DNA of 64,000 bases from Pyrenula massariospora (Eukaryota > Ascomycota > Eurotiomycetes > Pyrenulales > Pyrenulaceae): assembly GCA_021030905.1 (NCBI GenBank), contig JAGFMI010000020.1, positions 124,001 to 188,000 of the forward strand, given 5' to 3'. The notes beneath the pieces are model-generated. The model made no database searches. It saw nothing but the letters and a program-made list of their open reading frames with translations, and was not told the DNA's origin. The position numbers and the translations under genes were made by a program. Below, piece after piece: positions 1-11,672 of this stretch; within the stretch, counting starts at the first letter, position 1; each line of letters starts with the position of its first letter.

Positions 1-429
1 GTTCTTTTGTGCAGATGAAGGTGTGCGTTTAGCTGTAGACCCTGATCGAGGATCTGGGGGCTGATTACTTTGTTTGTGTCGGTGTGCTGGGAGTATGTTT
101 CGGGGAAGTTTAGCTGCGATGGCGGTTTGAAGAGAGACCGGGGGCTTTTCGACGATTTAATTTGGCGTGCATTCGCGAAGGCCTCTTCCTTATAGAGCTA
201 TTGGCCTGAGAGTGACTTAGTTGAAGCGCATGCTTGAAGACGGCTCACGAGAGCTCGGTGCTTCTTTAGATTCAGGAGTCATGGCTCCTAAGCTTGGCCT
301 TTATTGTTGAATAGTTTTGAAGTAAAAGAGAAAGATCTCAGTAGAGTTGGAATCGTATATGGGTTGTGGAGAAAAAAGGTTGATTGAGAAGTGAAATCGA
401 ACGAAGAGCTCAAACTGTAATAAAACGGC
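1..429. other. intergenic, nothing recognised
   Basis: No coding stretch, RNA gene or repeat could be supported here. It lies downstream of the minus-strand gene that ends at 430, so it probably holds that gene's 3' untranslated region. Confidence 0.5.
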
Positions 430-1779
430 TTATCGATTGGTTGCTTCTGTATTGGGCTCCTTCAAAACCTCTTCGACCTTGACCTTCACCTCCCTCCTCC
501 CCTTCCCCATCGTAATCAAAATCTCCCCCTTCCTCGTAATCCCCGGCAAAAACTGCACCACCTCCTTCTTCCCCAACCCCGCCAACTCCGCCTCAGTCCT
601 CACCCGCACCCATACCTCCTCCACCCTCAGTTTCCTCACCGTCTCCAGCACAAACCACGCCATCTCCTCGCCCACGACACCATCGATCCCTAGCCTCAGT
701 GTCCGCAAACTCTCCCCGTGCGTCTCCAACGCCTCGAGCATCGGCCTGGTGAAGAAATGCGAGGGAATGGCATACGACATGTGCGAGATCTCGAAGCTCT
801 TCAACGGCCCCATCCCCTCTAGGACCGCGGGTGTGAAACTGATGTATTTGCCTAGCTCTGCCGTCTCCACATTATGATCCCTGTCGTAGAAATCCGGGTA
901 GCGGTATAAGCTCAACCTGTCCAGCCGCGGACAGCTCCTCAACGCTCCGAGCAGCTCATCGGGTGTGGAGAGGGAGTATCCGTTGAACCTTAATAGGCGT
1001 AGGTTGGGTATGTCGCGGAGATCTGAAGTCATATCTGTGAGGCAGACGGAGGGGATGGAGATCTCGCGGATGGAGGGGCGGGTGAGGGATGTGACGAGGG
1101 AGATCAAGAGGCGTTGCTCGATGGTGTAGGAGTCTGGGGAGGAGGCCGGGGCACCGGACTGACCGCCGGTGTTGAGCCAGAAGGAGTGGAGGCCGGTGAG
1201 GGAGGAGAAGGCGGCGTGGATGCGGGAGATGGGGATGGGGTTCGGGGGTTCGGGCTCTCGCGCGGGAGGCTTTGGGTAAGACGACATGAGAGATGAGGCG
1301 AATGTTTCGACTTTCTGGCCGATAGACGGCGGTGCTATTGTGTCGTTTTCCCCAGGTTGTGGAGAAGAGGCGGTTACTATACCGGCTGTTTGCAGGGCGT
1401 CGTAATATTTCCTTTTCCACCAGCTCACACTTCCCTCTTCAACATCATCCTTGTGATCTTCGTGGACCAGATCGCTCGCGCCTTCCCTCATCTCCACCAG
1501 AGACTCTTTGTAAGCATGCCAGTCCAAGCGCCTCACGTAGCCTAGATACCTTGGATCCCCCCTCTCTACCCAAGCAAGCACTTGCTGTAGCGTCCTGAAG
1601 GAAAGCACATCCCTTAGTAGAATTTCAATTCCCTCTTCGTGCGTCTGGCGGCAGACGTATAGGATGTTGTTGGAGCTATCCCTTTGCCGATCCCATTTGT
1701 TGAAGAGGCGGAGGTAGACGTCTTGACGGAGCTCGAGGGGAAGATTTAGGAACGGCGACAGCTTGGTACTCTCTGTCAT
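430..1779 (-). CDS. F-box-like / leucine-rich protein, unknown function
   Basis: Single-exon gene of 449 aa. The N-terminus carries the fungal F-box-like pattern: LNLPLELRQDVY at about residues 11-22, then a 'YVCRQTHEEG' helix at about 42-51. This matches the large ascomycete families annotated as F-box or related domains of unknown function. The middle (about 240-330) has leucine-rich segments such as 'LRDIPNLRLLRFNGY' and 'LRSCPRLDRLSLYRY', which suggests a short leucine-rich-repeat-like scaffold. F-box proteins usually recruit substrates to SCF ubiquitin ligases, but the Skp1-binding helix is not clear enough to assert that. It resembles the four genes at 52.4-59.4 kb only in the N-terminal motif; their C-terminal signature is absent. 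Confidence 0.75.
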   Translation of the reverse strand: MTESTKLSPFLNLPLELRQDVYLRLFNKWDRQRDSSNNILYVCRQTHEEGIEILLRDVLSFRTLQQVLAWVERGDPRYLGYVRRLDWHAYKESLVEMREGASDLVHEDHKDDVEEGSVSWWKRKYYDALQTAGIVTASSPQPGENDTIAPPSIGQKVETFASSLMSSYPKPPAREPEPPNPIPISRIHAAFSSLTGLHSFWLNTGGQSGAPASSPDSYTIEQRLLISLVTSLTRPSIREISIPSVCLTDMTSDLRDIPNLRLLRFNGYSLSTPDELLGALRSCPRLDRLSLYRYPDFYDRDHNVETAELGKYISFTPAVLEGMGPLKSFEISHMSYAIPSHFFTRPMLEALETHGESLRTLRLGIDGVVGEEMAWFVLETVRKLRVEEVWVRVRTEAELAGLGKKEVVQFLPGITRKGEILITMGKGRREVKVKVEEVLKEPNTEATNR

Positions 1780-2388
1780 CTTTAAGTACGTCGAGCTTGA
1801 CTAGTGAGTTCTAGATTAGAGAAGTGATTTTGTTCACTGTTCGAGAGTAAAAAACAACATATCCCTCCGATCCGCCGGACTAATGGAACTTGTAAACTCC
1901 GTAGGCAACCTTGAGAGGATGCGCAGCGCAGATCCATATCGTGGCCCCATACACGGTGGACCCTCGACAGATGGCTGCTAAAGTTTCGGCTGCCGTGCTT
2001 CCACAAACCCTTGGCTCATGCCGTCTAATTCTATTGTGAAGGCAATAAAATACTCGGAATGTCGACTGACAGGTGGTCTCGGTTTTGCTGTTTCCCAGGC
2101 GATGAGCTCTGTGAAAAGGAAACCGCTAACATCAAATTTATCCAAGTGAGTTAATTGATCGAGTTCAGACACCATTGCACGATCTAGACAACGCCGGCCG
2201 CTGCAGTTCTAATAACTAGGGCAGTCTAAACGCTATGTAAAGTTTGCGTAGATACTGGGAACAGTGTGTGACAGATGTCGTCATTAAACTATTTGGGCAT
2301 AGATACCATTTAGGGTATGTCTCGAATTCACGCAAAGACGCAATGAGAAATAACGATTACTAAACTGCTATTTTCACAACCAGACTCA
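1780..2388. other. intergenic, nothing recognised
   Basis: Gap between two minus-strand genes. It must hold the promoter of the 430-1779 gene and the 3' end of the coiled-coil gene. Short open frames here show no family resemblance. Confidence 0.45.
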
Positions 2389-4411
2389 TTAATCCAGGAG
2401 TAACGAGTCCAGCTCTTCTCTTGTGAGTGTGCTTTTCCTCTTCCTTCGTCCCTTTGCGCGTCCGTAGCCTGGAGGGGGCCGTCGCTTGTGGGTCGCTGAG
2501 GAGCTATCGGCTGTGCCCTTCTCTCTCGACCTGTTGTCCTTATCAAGAATATTTACAATCTCATTCGCTTCCTCCTCCGCCGCGGCGAGCTTTTCGGAAA
2601 CCGTTGGAGGCGGTCGAGGAGCGTTAAGATTGTGAGAGGTCTTTAGAGGTGAAATGCCGTGAAAAAGAGTCTTAGACGATGTCAGCATAGGGAGGAAAAG
2701 TATCACAAAAAGGTATCCCACCTGATTTGAAGACAATTGTTTGGATTGTGGTTGCTGGTCGATAGATAGCAAGCTAGCGTCCTGTGTGTCGAGACTAAAG
2801 GTAGGGTGGTACGCTTCCTTGATTGGAGAAGAAAAAAGCTTCGGACTGCCTCGAGATGAGACGTGAGACTTTGCTTTGCGTGAAGCTTTGGATGGTGGCT
2901 TTATCGCAGGAGCAGATTCGGAAATAGGGAGTTTTGGTAAAGTTAAACCTCGCTTAGCAGGAGAAATAGCGATGTAGTGTTCTGGAGACTGTTCTTGACG
3001 TTTAGAGGCATATGCATCTTCCGATGACTGCTTGTTAGCTTCATTCGACGCGCGCTTCCGCCCGTTTGTCGCTGCCTCCCAGATATTGGTCTCTATGTCA
3101 GCAGCGGGAGCACGATTTTCGTTCTGGACGGCGATTTCTTCAATAGTGTCTTTCGGACCGAGCCAATCGTCTTCCCCTAGACCCTCTTGTAGAGAGCCTT
3201 GCATTTCATCAGGGTCTTCATCGACGGTCTCTAGGCCCAATCTTTGCGGCTGCTCAGTTTTCAGAGAACCTCGATCTATTCCATGTTTCTCAGAACTGAC
3301 ATCTTGATGCGAGGATGAGGATGTGAAGAACGAATCTTCGAAGCTGGGCGCAGCTATGCTCTTCCCGAGATCTAAACCAAGGCCGAGATCATTTAAGTCA
3401 ATGGAGTCACCGTCCATCATGCGCTCCCTCCAGCTCACCATCATCTCCTGAGTTTGACGAAGTCGGCCTGCCATCTTCTCCCAACCACTTCTCAGCTCAC
3501 GAATATAAGTTTCTTGTTCCCTGAATGCTTCCTCAACAGACTCGACTGACACAAAAGAGGGATCTTCGAGAACAGCACGGCACTGCTCAAGCACAGATGA
3601 TACATCTCTCGTCATTGCATCGTATGATCCCAGGGTGTAGGTGGAGTCTCCGGCACCAGTTGGGATGTCTTGAGTGCTCTTGGCCTTGGTGCTCTTTACA
3701 TCTGTCATTTTTCTCAGTTCCTTCATTGTGTCGCGTACCAATGCGCGGACCGCATCATTTTCCTTGCCGATGGATCCGAGCTTGTCAGCCAGAAAAGAGT
3801 TGTTTTGATTGCGTTCCAGCTGATCGCAGTCTCCGCCGCTACGTACGAGTCCATCTTTTCGTCCTCGTTGCAGGTCGTCAATGTGGCGTTTGAGTTTCTG
3901 TACCTCGAGGTCTCGCCTCCTATTTTCGCTCACAAATTGTCCGCGGACCTTTTCAAGGTCGGCCTTGTATTTAGATGTCTGCGCGCGAAGGTCACGAGCG
4001 GCAAACTCGCCTCGTTTTGCAGACTCCCGCAATACCGTCTCTTGATTTCTCGCGACTGCCAAAAGTCTTTCTGCTTCTCTATTTTTTGCTTGAAGGCGTT
4101 CGATTTCCAAGGATTGCTTCTGTTCCGTCGCTCGTACCCTACGGATTGTGTCGGCGAGGTTTTCGCGGTGTTGCTCGTCTCGCTACAGCACGTGTCAGTC
4201 GTCAACAATAAACAAAGTTTTAGGCGCATACGTCTTTGCTAACGATGAGATCATTAACCAGCCGAATAATTTTCACCATTGTCGCCTCGGCACCGCCAGG
4301 ATGACTCTTTGGCCGTGCCCATTCAATCTCTTCTCCTTTGTGGAGGAGTCCCCTGGAGATGAGAGAGTTATTGATATAGCTTGAAGCAGCCTGCAGATCA
4401 TGTTGTCCCAT
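2389..4411 (-). CDS. Msd1/TINA/ADIP-family spindle-pole coiled-coil protein
   Basis: Two exons (4411-4232 and 4182-2389) joined by a 49-nt phase-0 intron give about 657 aa. The N-terminus 'NNSLISRGLL' with 'IIRLVNDLI' at about residues 11-57, followed by a long coiled coil (about 60-200) rich in E/K/R/Q heptads, is the pattern of the ADIP family (human SSX2IP, fission yeast Msd1, Aspergillus TINA). Those proteins anchor microtubule minus ends and the gamma-tubulin complex at the spindle pole body. The C-terminal half is low-complexity and basic, with 'RRPPPGYGRAKGRRKRK' near the end. A 51-nt in-frame stretch (2721-2671) begins GTGGG and contains CTGAC followed by AAG, so it may be one more intron; removing it costs 17 residues. 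The start is the first ATG before the conserved N-terminal block. Confidence 0.75.
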
Positions 4412-4827
4412 GTTTTTGGGTTCGCTCAATACAAAATGTTGAAGCGCTACCTGATCGCAGTCTACAGAAAGGTACCAAGTGGATGTAAACATACGCGCAC
4501 GGACCTTGTTTGGCTTTCGCTACGGAGGAAGGTTGTTCCTTCCCGAAAGCACAACCCTTGACGCGTCTCCGACGCGGTGGTTGCACATAAAAATCTGGAG
4601 ATGATCCGTAAAGTGGCACAAGTCGAGACATTGCCTGGTATGGTCTTATTAGAACATCGGACGCCGCGAAAATAAGACAAGGACTGATGTAAAAAACGTG
4701 TCCAGAACGACCGCGTCTGCAAAGTCTCATTGCTCCCAACGTTTCAATGCTTTCTCATCCTGTCCAAGAGCATATCAATTCCTATAACCTTACTACAGCT
4801 GTAAAACACCGTACGCCTATCTTTAGA
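4412..4827. other. intergenic, nothing recognised
   Basis: Short spacer between two minus-strand genes. Presumably it holds the promoter of the Msd1-like gene. No motif worth naming was seen. Confidence 0.4.
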
Positions 4828-5988
4828 TCATCTACTACTTGGCTGAAGAGATACCGGGTCTTCATCCTCGGGGTCACCATCACCAACATCGCATGCATCA
4901 TCTACCTCATCAGCATCATCAATCTCTTCTTGAGCTTCCTTCTGTTCCTCCTGGTTCATTTTGTCTCCATTACTCGCGTCGACTTTCACCACATCTTGAT
5001 CCACAGCGAAAATTGCCTGTTGTCCATTCATACCTAGTGCCACACCTATTTGTTGAAATGGATTTGCGCTTGGAGTCGGCTTCGGTCCAGCTGAACTTGC
5101 ACGTCCAGAAACGGCAATTTCCGGGAGCTCATATTCCAGTGCTTTGAGGCCCACTGTACCAACGCAATTTCCGCATTGATCTTGTGCCTCGTAGAACGGT
5201 GGACCATCATTGAGCGTCACATGAACCACTCCTTCCTGAAACCCTGCGTCATCTGGTAGCTTAGAGCTTGTTGGAAACGGAGGTGCAGATGTCGCAATAC
5301 TAGAAGAGCTTGCCGGCGGTGGTACCATGACGCATTTAGAGTTCCGCTTTTCATGGACAGCATTCTTGGTGAATAGCTCGAAAGCTGCGATGCAGACAGC
5401 CTGTGTCCAAGCCTGGACGTCATCGACAGAGTTAACGCTCTGGCGGGGTAGATCAAAATAAGCTAGCCCGCCGCCGAACGTGGCTTCTGCAAAATATGAT
5501 AATTCCTCCTCTTTCGCCTTCGTCGTAAGGCTTTCGGCAAGGGCTTTGCAGACCGCCTCCGTGTTCTTGCTGATGTATGAGATAGTGAGATGGGGTCGTT
5601 CCCGACCAAGAAATGTGCTGGTGTGGCATTGGACAGTGAGGCCATATTTCGACGGCATGTTATCTTTTGCTTTGATCTCCCCTGTCTGGCCAGCATAAAC
5701 GGGCAGATGCCATTGATTAATCGTCGTTTCTAAGCCTGTCGGTACAGGTTCTGAGGGCGCAGAAGTCAAGCCTGTTGGATGTTGGATGAAGAGGGTTGAG
5801 CCTGCGCTGCTAAGGATTTCTACACCTCCAAAGTCGCTCGAGGTGTCGTCACGTTCTTTTCGGCAGCGTGTCAGCCTTAATACAGAAATGATTCACAACT
5901 ACTCTGACGTAGATTGAATAAATGGGTCAAATACTTTGATATTGATGTAGCTGTCTCTGCTTAAGCCACCGTTTCTGCCGAATAGCAT
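4828..5988 (-). CDS. hypothetical protein with acidic C-terminus
   Basis: Rebuilt as two exons, 5988-5909 and 5875-4828, giving 375 aa. Exon 1 opens with ATG and reads MLFGRNGGLSRDSYINIKVF and on to FIQST; exon 2 continues in frame with LTRCRKERDDTSSDFGGVEI. The joining intron would be only 33 nt, so the join is less certain than the exons. The alternative is an acceptor after CTCGAG in exon 2, giving a 72-nt intron with a CTGAC branch site. The body (about 60-260) is non-repetitive with no membrane segment or catalytic motif I recognise. The last 50 residues are strongly acidic (runs of E and D). It looks like a conserved soluble fungal protein of unknown role. The frame is open upstream of the first in-frame ATG of the main exon, which is why an upstream exon was sought. 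Confidence 0.6.
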
Positions 5989-7510
5989 TAAGTCGATTAG
6001 CCTGTTGCGTATTCGGATCTGAAATTGCATGAACAATGAACGCGACAAGGAGGGAGCATATAAACAACAGCATTGTGTTTACTTCTTCAGGTGTGAATTA
6101 TGGTGCTCGACAAAATCTAGGTTCTTGTGTCGTCTCATCAGTAGATACGAAGAGGCCAATATGTAAGGAAAGGGCGAGACAGCCTGTCAAGGTTAAGAGC
6201 AGCATTTTGACTTTCCGTGCACTCTTCGTCGAGAGAGCGGAACTCTACTAACTCGTCGTCCTAGTACCTTGCGTAGCGGAATGCACAACAGCAACAAGCA
6301 AACACAACTATGACAGGAATTACGGCCTTGTGTGTGCAAATAGATTGGGCCGATTCGGCATCGGAATTATCCATTATCGGCCTTTCTTGGCAACGTCGCA
6401 ATGGCTGGATTAATCTGGGGCTAGAGATTGGGCCGGCGTCCGATCCCGCGGTACAACCCGAAAGAGCAACAGCGAAGCAACAAAGCACTTGTACGTTTAT
6501 TTTGCACTCTTAATTCGAGCCAACTTGAAGAAACTTAGCAGCAAGGTGCCTTCGCCGATACCGAGAAATGCGTATCCCCCGTTCACAGTCACCTTTGGAG
6601 GAGGTCTTTGCGGGGCCGAATAGTATCAAGCAATTATGAAAGAGCTCAAGCTAGAGACACGACAAGTCTGCTCAAAGACCTTATCCAAAAGTCTGAGACA
6701 TCTCTTCCATTAAATCACTTTGAGTGTTAGGAGATGCAGCTTTTGATCTGGGTCTATCGTATTCCTTTTGTGCTACCTTACCAAAAACTATCAGACACGA
6801 CGACTTTGGTTCGGGTCATTGTGCGGCGAGGCAGATGGTCGCGCTCAAGGTATCGCGTTGGCATAGCAAATCTCGAAACATCGATATATTGCCTCAAGCC
6901 TGATTTGAAAGTATTGTTCGCATTGCAGAAATCGCATTCGGGTGGGCTAAATTCAAACTTCGTTTCTTAGCTTCTCATGTTGGTCTTGGCATTAGACCTT
7001 TCCACTTTTAGAGATCAAATTTCGGTTAGTTCCTTTTCTCAGACCCACCAAACTCTACCCTTTTAGGAACTCGTGGGTCTGTTGACCTTGAGAAAATTTA
7101 TATTTTATGACCAACCGCAGAATTCGGAGACGACCCTCTGTTAGCATTATCTTGGGTCGAAAAAGCACCGTGCAATATACATTCGTCCCATTGACCAACG
7201 CGATGGAGATCAATTATCCTGTTAGAGACCCCAGTCTTGCGGCCCATTATGCAACTGCGGACAAACTGTTGTTCTTCCACAGTCAAATTATTGGACGCAC
7301 AAGCTTTGCAAATCTCGAAGAAATGTATTCGGAGAGGCTTGAGAGGTCTTTTAACATCACTCCATCCTCTCAACATGGGGGAAAGAGCTTACTTTCTCGA
7401 ACTTAGAGGACTAAACCACCGGCCCGGCTCTTCTCCGATAGAGCTCAGACAACGAAGTTCTCAAAAGAATCCTTTCAGACAGTCTAAAGCCATCATTCCC
7501 TTCATCCTTC
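5989..7510. other. 1.5-kb intergenic region, nothing recognised
   Basis: Several open frames of 60-100 codons occur on both strands, but none has codon bias, splice structure or family resemblance. It includes the promoters of the flanking, divergently transcribed genes. Confidence 0.4.
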
Positions 7511-9539
7511 ATGTTTTCTCTTGGGGTTTTTATTTCTCTTTTTTCCGTACTAAGCCAAGTGCAAGGCGCTGCCTGGGAAGAGCTACCAGAATGGAAATCC
7601 GAGCCTGGAATACCCCCCGGGACTGTTCAAGGACAATACATAATGGATCCAAATTCCTACTCAGGATACTACATGGATTGCAAAACTTATCCCGAATCGT
7701 GCGAGTAAGTGAAACCTGTCGACAACTTGACAGTGTGTTTGAAATACTCACCTGGATAGGAACTTCTGTTGGTGAGTAGTCGCAGCGATTGGTATAACTA
7801 GGAAATTTGATTGACGTCAGAGTGAGGTGGAAATATTGCCTTAGGGGTGCGACCTATTTTGGGTGTCTTGGAACCGAAGAAATTAGAGAGCTGGTCGCAG
7901 AATACGAAAGACAGAATGGAGGTGATGACTGGGATAAGCAGGTCTACGCAAACCTGAACAGAAAAGGTAAGAATGTTGGACTTATTAGGCGATCGGTCTA
8001 AACCCTTCTAGATTCGGGATGCTGGACCCACGCTTGCTCCCCTTCAGGTCGAGTCGATGAATCCCTCGTGTTCGTCAAGAATGGAGGACTCGGCCGAGCC
8101 AATAAAAGAACACCCGGTTATCAACCCAACAGACAATGCCATATCGATGAAAATCTCCAGTCAAACTCACAGGATTATTTTGTGAGACCGTATCGCCGTG
8201 ACAAGGTATGGAAGTATACTCAAAATTAGTCACGACACACCTTAACCGAAGTTGCAGAGCGGTGAGACTCCTGAGTGTGATGAGTGGCCGCCAAATATAG
8301 GTCAATAGAATTTTCCGTCAATCAACATTTCCGATGATGTTAACGAGCATCTAGGAAGTCAAGAAGATAGTCCATGGCGGCGTCGTTCCAACCGTTGCAT
8401 TTCTCGCCCAGATGTCAGTCTAGAACGGATGAACCATTATTGTCCTTACTAACAAATCCACAGAATGGCGGCGCAGGACGCTGGTACAAGGGGATATGCT
8501 CTGATGTGAGAAAGAAAAGAAAAGACGCCATCAAAAAGTACAAAAAGACTGCTTATGACGCAAAACTAAAAGAGCAATACAACGAATATGTAAATAGAAA
8601 CTACAAACCAAAAGATGCAACCAAACGTGCAAGAGGATACATGGAAAAGAATTGGAACAAGATTCTATCTGATCCACAATACGGTCACGCTGGTCCCAAT
8701 GGAGCCATCGCCAGGATCATCACAGCCCCAAAGTACAGATACGTGCAAATATACGAGAACAATGTACGGAAATATAGCTTGTAAGTCCATAAGCAGCACT
8801 GAAGAAGGAATACCATTACCAAGGTACTAATGATATCTGAACAGCTGCCAAGCTGGCGTCACACCATCTTCCGGCGACACCCATCGAGACAACCCATACA
8901 AGTGGTGCTTACTCGAACGCCACTGCCCAGCACAGTAAGTCTCCCCAACCCCACCCACCCCCCTCCAACCCCCCTCCCTCCGTACCTAACCTCCCCCCTC
9001 CCTCCAGGTTCTTCGAAATCGACCCCCGCACCCCCGTCCAAGGCCAATCCCAGCCCTTCGGCGGCACCCTGAAACACAACTTCTACATGGCCGCCCCTTT
9101 CTGGAATGACTACGCCCACGGCGCCTACGGCGTCACCCAATCCCAGCAGGTCCTCAACGGCGACCCGCGCTTCGACCCCTCCGCCTCCAACTACGCGCCC
9201 AATGTTGTCGGCATGAAGACGAACTACCAGGGGAACTATTGGACGCTGAATGGGGAGCCCGGGCAGACGCCGCCGACCGCTCAGCAGGTGGATACGACGG
9301 GGGGCATGCAGGCGCAGTGGCCGCAGGCGGCGCCGGATTTTCGGCAGTATCAGCAGGGGTATTTTGCGGGGCAGGGGCAGGGGCAGGGGGATGTGGAGAT
9401 GGAGGATGCGGATGAGGATGATGATGATTTGTATACGATGGATAAGCGGAAGAGGGCGGCGGTGGTGGGTAGGAGGGATGGGTTTGTGAAGGTTCATCGG
9501 AATGAGACGGGCGAGTCGAGGGCGGAGGGGGCGTTGTGA
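7511..9539 (+). CDS. secreted protein with NucA/NucB-like nuclease signature
   Basis: Eight exons fit one continuous frame: 7511-7704, 7821-7966, 8012-8205, 8258-8300, 8355-8413, 8464-8780, 8845-8934, 9008-9539 (524 aa). The first 19-20 residues (MFSLGVFISLFSVLSQVQG) form a signal peptide. Across exons 4-6 the protein reads 'ECDEWPP', then 'RCISRPDNGGAGRW'. This matches the layout of the DNase NucA/NucB domain (CDE[YF]P... then a V/I-P-..-[ED]N-x-GxG segment), whose Asp and Glu residues cleave nucleic acid. The region after it is very lysine-rich ('KKRKDAIKKYKKTAYDAKLK'). Cysteines throughout suggest disulphides. The C-terminus turns acidic (EDADEDDDD), then basic (DKRKR). Nuclease assignment is inference; the second catalytic acidic position is not clear. 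Confidence 0.6.
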
Positions 9540-9912
9540 ATTTGGAGGGAGGGAAACGAGATTTTGGCGTTTAGGTGGATTAGAGCATCTGTGAGCATCA
9601 TAGGCGTTCGAAAAAAAGCTTACTGTTGTCAGGAGTAGGTATTTTTGGTAAGTTGACCTTATGTTCTCGCGTGTAGCTTGGGAGCTTTTCCATGGATATG
9701 AGACCCACTTGCACAATGAAGCGGGCTTCTTTTGTCAACGTCCCCGTCCTGAGATTCCCACCACACCGGTAATACCATCACTCTTCTCTCAAGCGCTAGA
9801 CCATCAAATTCCAGTCCCACAATGTCAACCTACAAAACAATCGCGCAACCTTAATATCACCATCAACTCCACCCGAAACAAACCACTTCCATCACCTCCA
9901 GACCATTCCACC
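9540..9912. other. intergenic/promoter of small membrane protein gene
   Basis: Short spacer between two plus-strand genes. The stretch just before 9913 is C/A/T-rich and ends in CCACC directly before the ATG, a near-ideal start context for the downstream gene. Confidence 0.4.
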
Positions 9913-10288
9913 ATGGCCCTCATTATCACGGTAGCTCTTGTTCTGACTCTTGCTTTACTATGTTTCATTACCGGCATGACTCTATTCCTTGCATTCCTCG
10001 CCGTGGTGTTGATGTTCATCATGGTCGTCACAATTCTAGCCCTAGCGTATCACGTGGTCGCACTTGAAGAGCAACGCGCAAATCTTCGTAAGTCACCCCG
10101 TCTACGTTTAACGAACGTCTTCGCGAGACTGATCTGGTTTCGCTATAGTTCATTTATCACGGCCGGCGATGTTAGATGATGGTAATCCTATCGAAGAGAA
10201 ACACGGACGCTATCCCAGGATCGCTTTTCCCGAAATAGACTCCGAGGACCTTCATGGGAGGGAATGGGTAGTGGAGGAGGTTGACTGA
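9913..10288 (+). CDS. small three-helix membrane protein
   Basis: Two exons, 9913-10087 and 10149-10288, give 104 aa with a phase-1 intron of 61 nt (GTAAGT...TATAG). The start sits in a strong context (CCACCATGG). Residues 1-50 are almost entirely hydrophobic (MALIITVALVLTLALLCFIT, then two more runs), consistent with two or three closely packed transmembrane helices. The tail of about 45 residues is hydrophilic and acidic, ending 'EWVVEEVD'. There is no family match I know. The intact frame across a good intron and the start context argue that it is real despite its size. Confidence 0.55.
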
Positions 10289-10729
10289 TGAGGTTTGGCT
10301 GAGGAATAGCTGTGCGGTCACGTGCGCAGGGAGGAGACGGCTAGCTTGAACATCAGGCTTACCGATGGCTGAAGATTCGATTAGGAAAAAATCAGCATTG
10401 GATGCCGCGAATTGCTTGTCCAGCTTCACGGTGAATTGATTGCGAGATCACCATGTTTGGGAGAACAATGGAAGAATTCATTCAGAATTAGAAGAGTCAG
10501 TGGTAAGATTGGGACGGTGATGAACAGGTGGAGTTTTGAATGAGGCATCAGATAAGCAGAAAAGTAATAATTGCACAGAAACCGTGAACATGCATTAGTC
10601 TCGAAGTGGATTTTTGAACAAGGGAGGAGAAGCCCAATGCTTTGATACCCAATTGATATCATCGAAGGTCAGAAACGCGTTTCACCTCTGAAGTCTTCGC
10701 GTCTGTCAGTTCTTTTGGTGCATCCTCTT
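10289..10729. other. intergenic between convergent genes, nothing recognised
   Basis: Separates a plus-strand and a minus-strand gene that converge, so it should hold both 3' untranslated ends. No repeats or coding signal were seen. Confidence 0.4.
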
Positions 10730-11672
10730 CTACCGTCCACCATCCAACTCCGCTCTCGTAGTACCTCCCGCCTCCGACATAGTAGGCTGAGACCGGTATG
10801 ACATCGGGTCATGATAAGTGTTCAGGTCTCGATCGTCGACACCAGAAGAAACTGACTTTGGACCGCCAGAGAATATCGACCTAGCCGCGTAAGAGCCACC
10901 TTGGGGTGAGACGCGGGAAAAAATCGATCTAGAAGCCTCCGAACTAGGCGGTCCCGACGCAGCAAAGGCTAGTCTCTTGTACCTCCGCCGCGATTGTGCT
11001 TGCCATACGTTCATTACGAGCGCCGCCACCAAGAGGACGCCAAGTACGACGCCTACTGCGATCGTTGACTTTGAGGATGACTTGCTATCCGTTTTCTGCG
11101 CTTCGGGCGTAGTTGTGTTGACGGCCATCGAGGCATTAGCGGCGTTGTTCCTTAGAGCGGAGAGCACATCGACGGGCAAGTCAAAGCCGATATTGAACTG
11201 CGTGGATGGGTCTCTACAACAGTCCCCCTCCGGCACGCTGCGCTGGCAGCAGAAGGTATTGGTAGCGTTGCAGAAAATGAGAGTTTCCCATGTAGTTGCC
11301 GATCGGGTATCGGCTGCGCAAGCACGAGCACAGCTCGGGTCTTGCCAGCTTTGGTCGGTGCAGGATGCGCGGTAGATGTAGGATTGAGATTTGTAGAAGC
11401 AGAGTCCGTCGGGGAGACAAGTGTCATCGCTTGTAACACAGCAAGCGGACTGCAGAGTCGATGCTATCACAGATAGTTATTTCAACAAGGCACGATGACA
11501 GTTTCGGACACTCCTTACTGGAACAAGGCTTATACTTATACTCTGTTGCTTCTGCACCATTCGGGTAGTAGCATTTTGCGGATGACTGAGCTCGAGCTAG
11601 GAGAGGGAGATTTACAGAAAGTAGAGCAAGAACGCTAATAGCGATGTTAGAGCAATACGATAATCGCGACAT
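10730..11672 (-). CDS. Cys-rich single-pass surface membrane protein
   Basis: Exons 11672-11519 and 11463-10730 with a phase-1 intron (GTAAGG...GATAG) give 295 aa. Residues 1-29 (MSRLSYCSNIAISVLALLSV...ARA) are a signal peptide; an in-frame ATG seven codons upstream is an alternative start. The ectodomain (about 30-150) has a dense Cys pattern ('CCVTSDDTCLPDGLC', 'CARACAADTRSATTW', 'FCCQRSVPEGDCC') and N-glycosylation sequons. This is typical of fungal cell-wall-associated proteins with a C-rich head. A Ser/Thr-rich stalk leads to one transmembrane helix (TIAVGVVLGVLLVAALVMNV), then a basic stop-transfer sequence (QSRRRYKR) and a Ser-rich cytosolic tail. A wall sensor or anchor role is likely but unproven. 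The gene at 49.5-50.5 kb has the same architecture. Confidence 0.75.

Noticed and set aside
956-1420. Arg/Pro/His-rich frame inside the F-box-like gene
   Set aside because: A shadow of the real minus-strand gene in another frame, typical of GC-biased coding DNA.
7742-7772. Extra 12-nt exon (GAACTTCTGTTG) in the secreted nuclease-like gene
   Set aside because: Including it makes a TGA stop at the next junction. Skipping it, with one 116-nt intron from 7705 to 7820, gives a clean frame.
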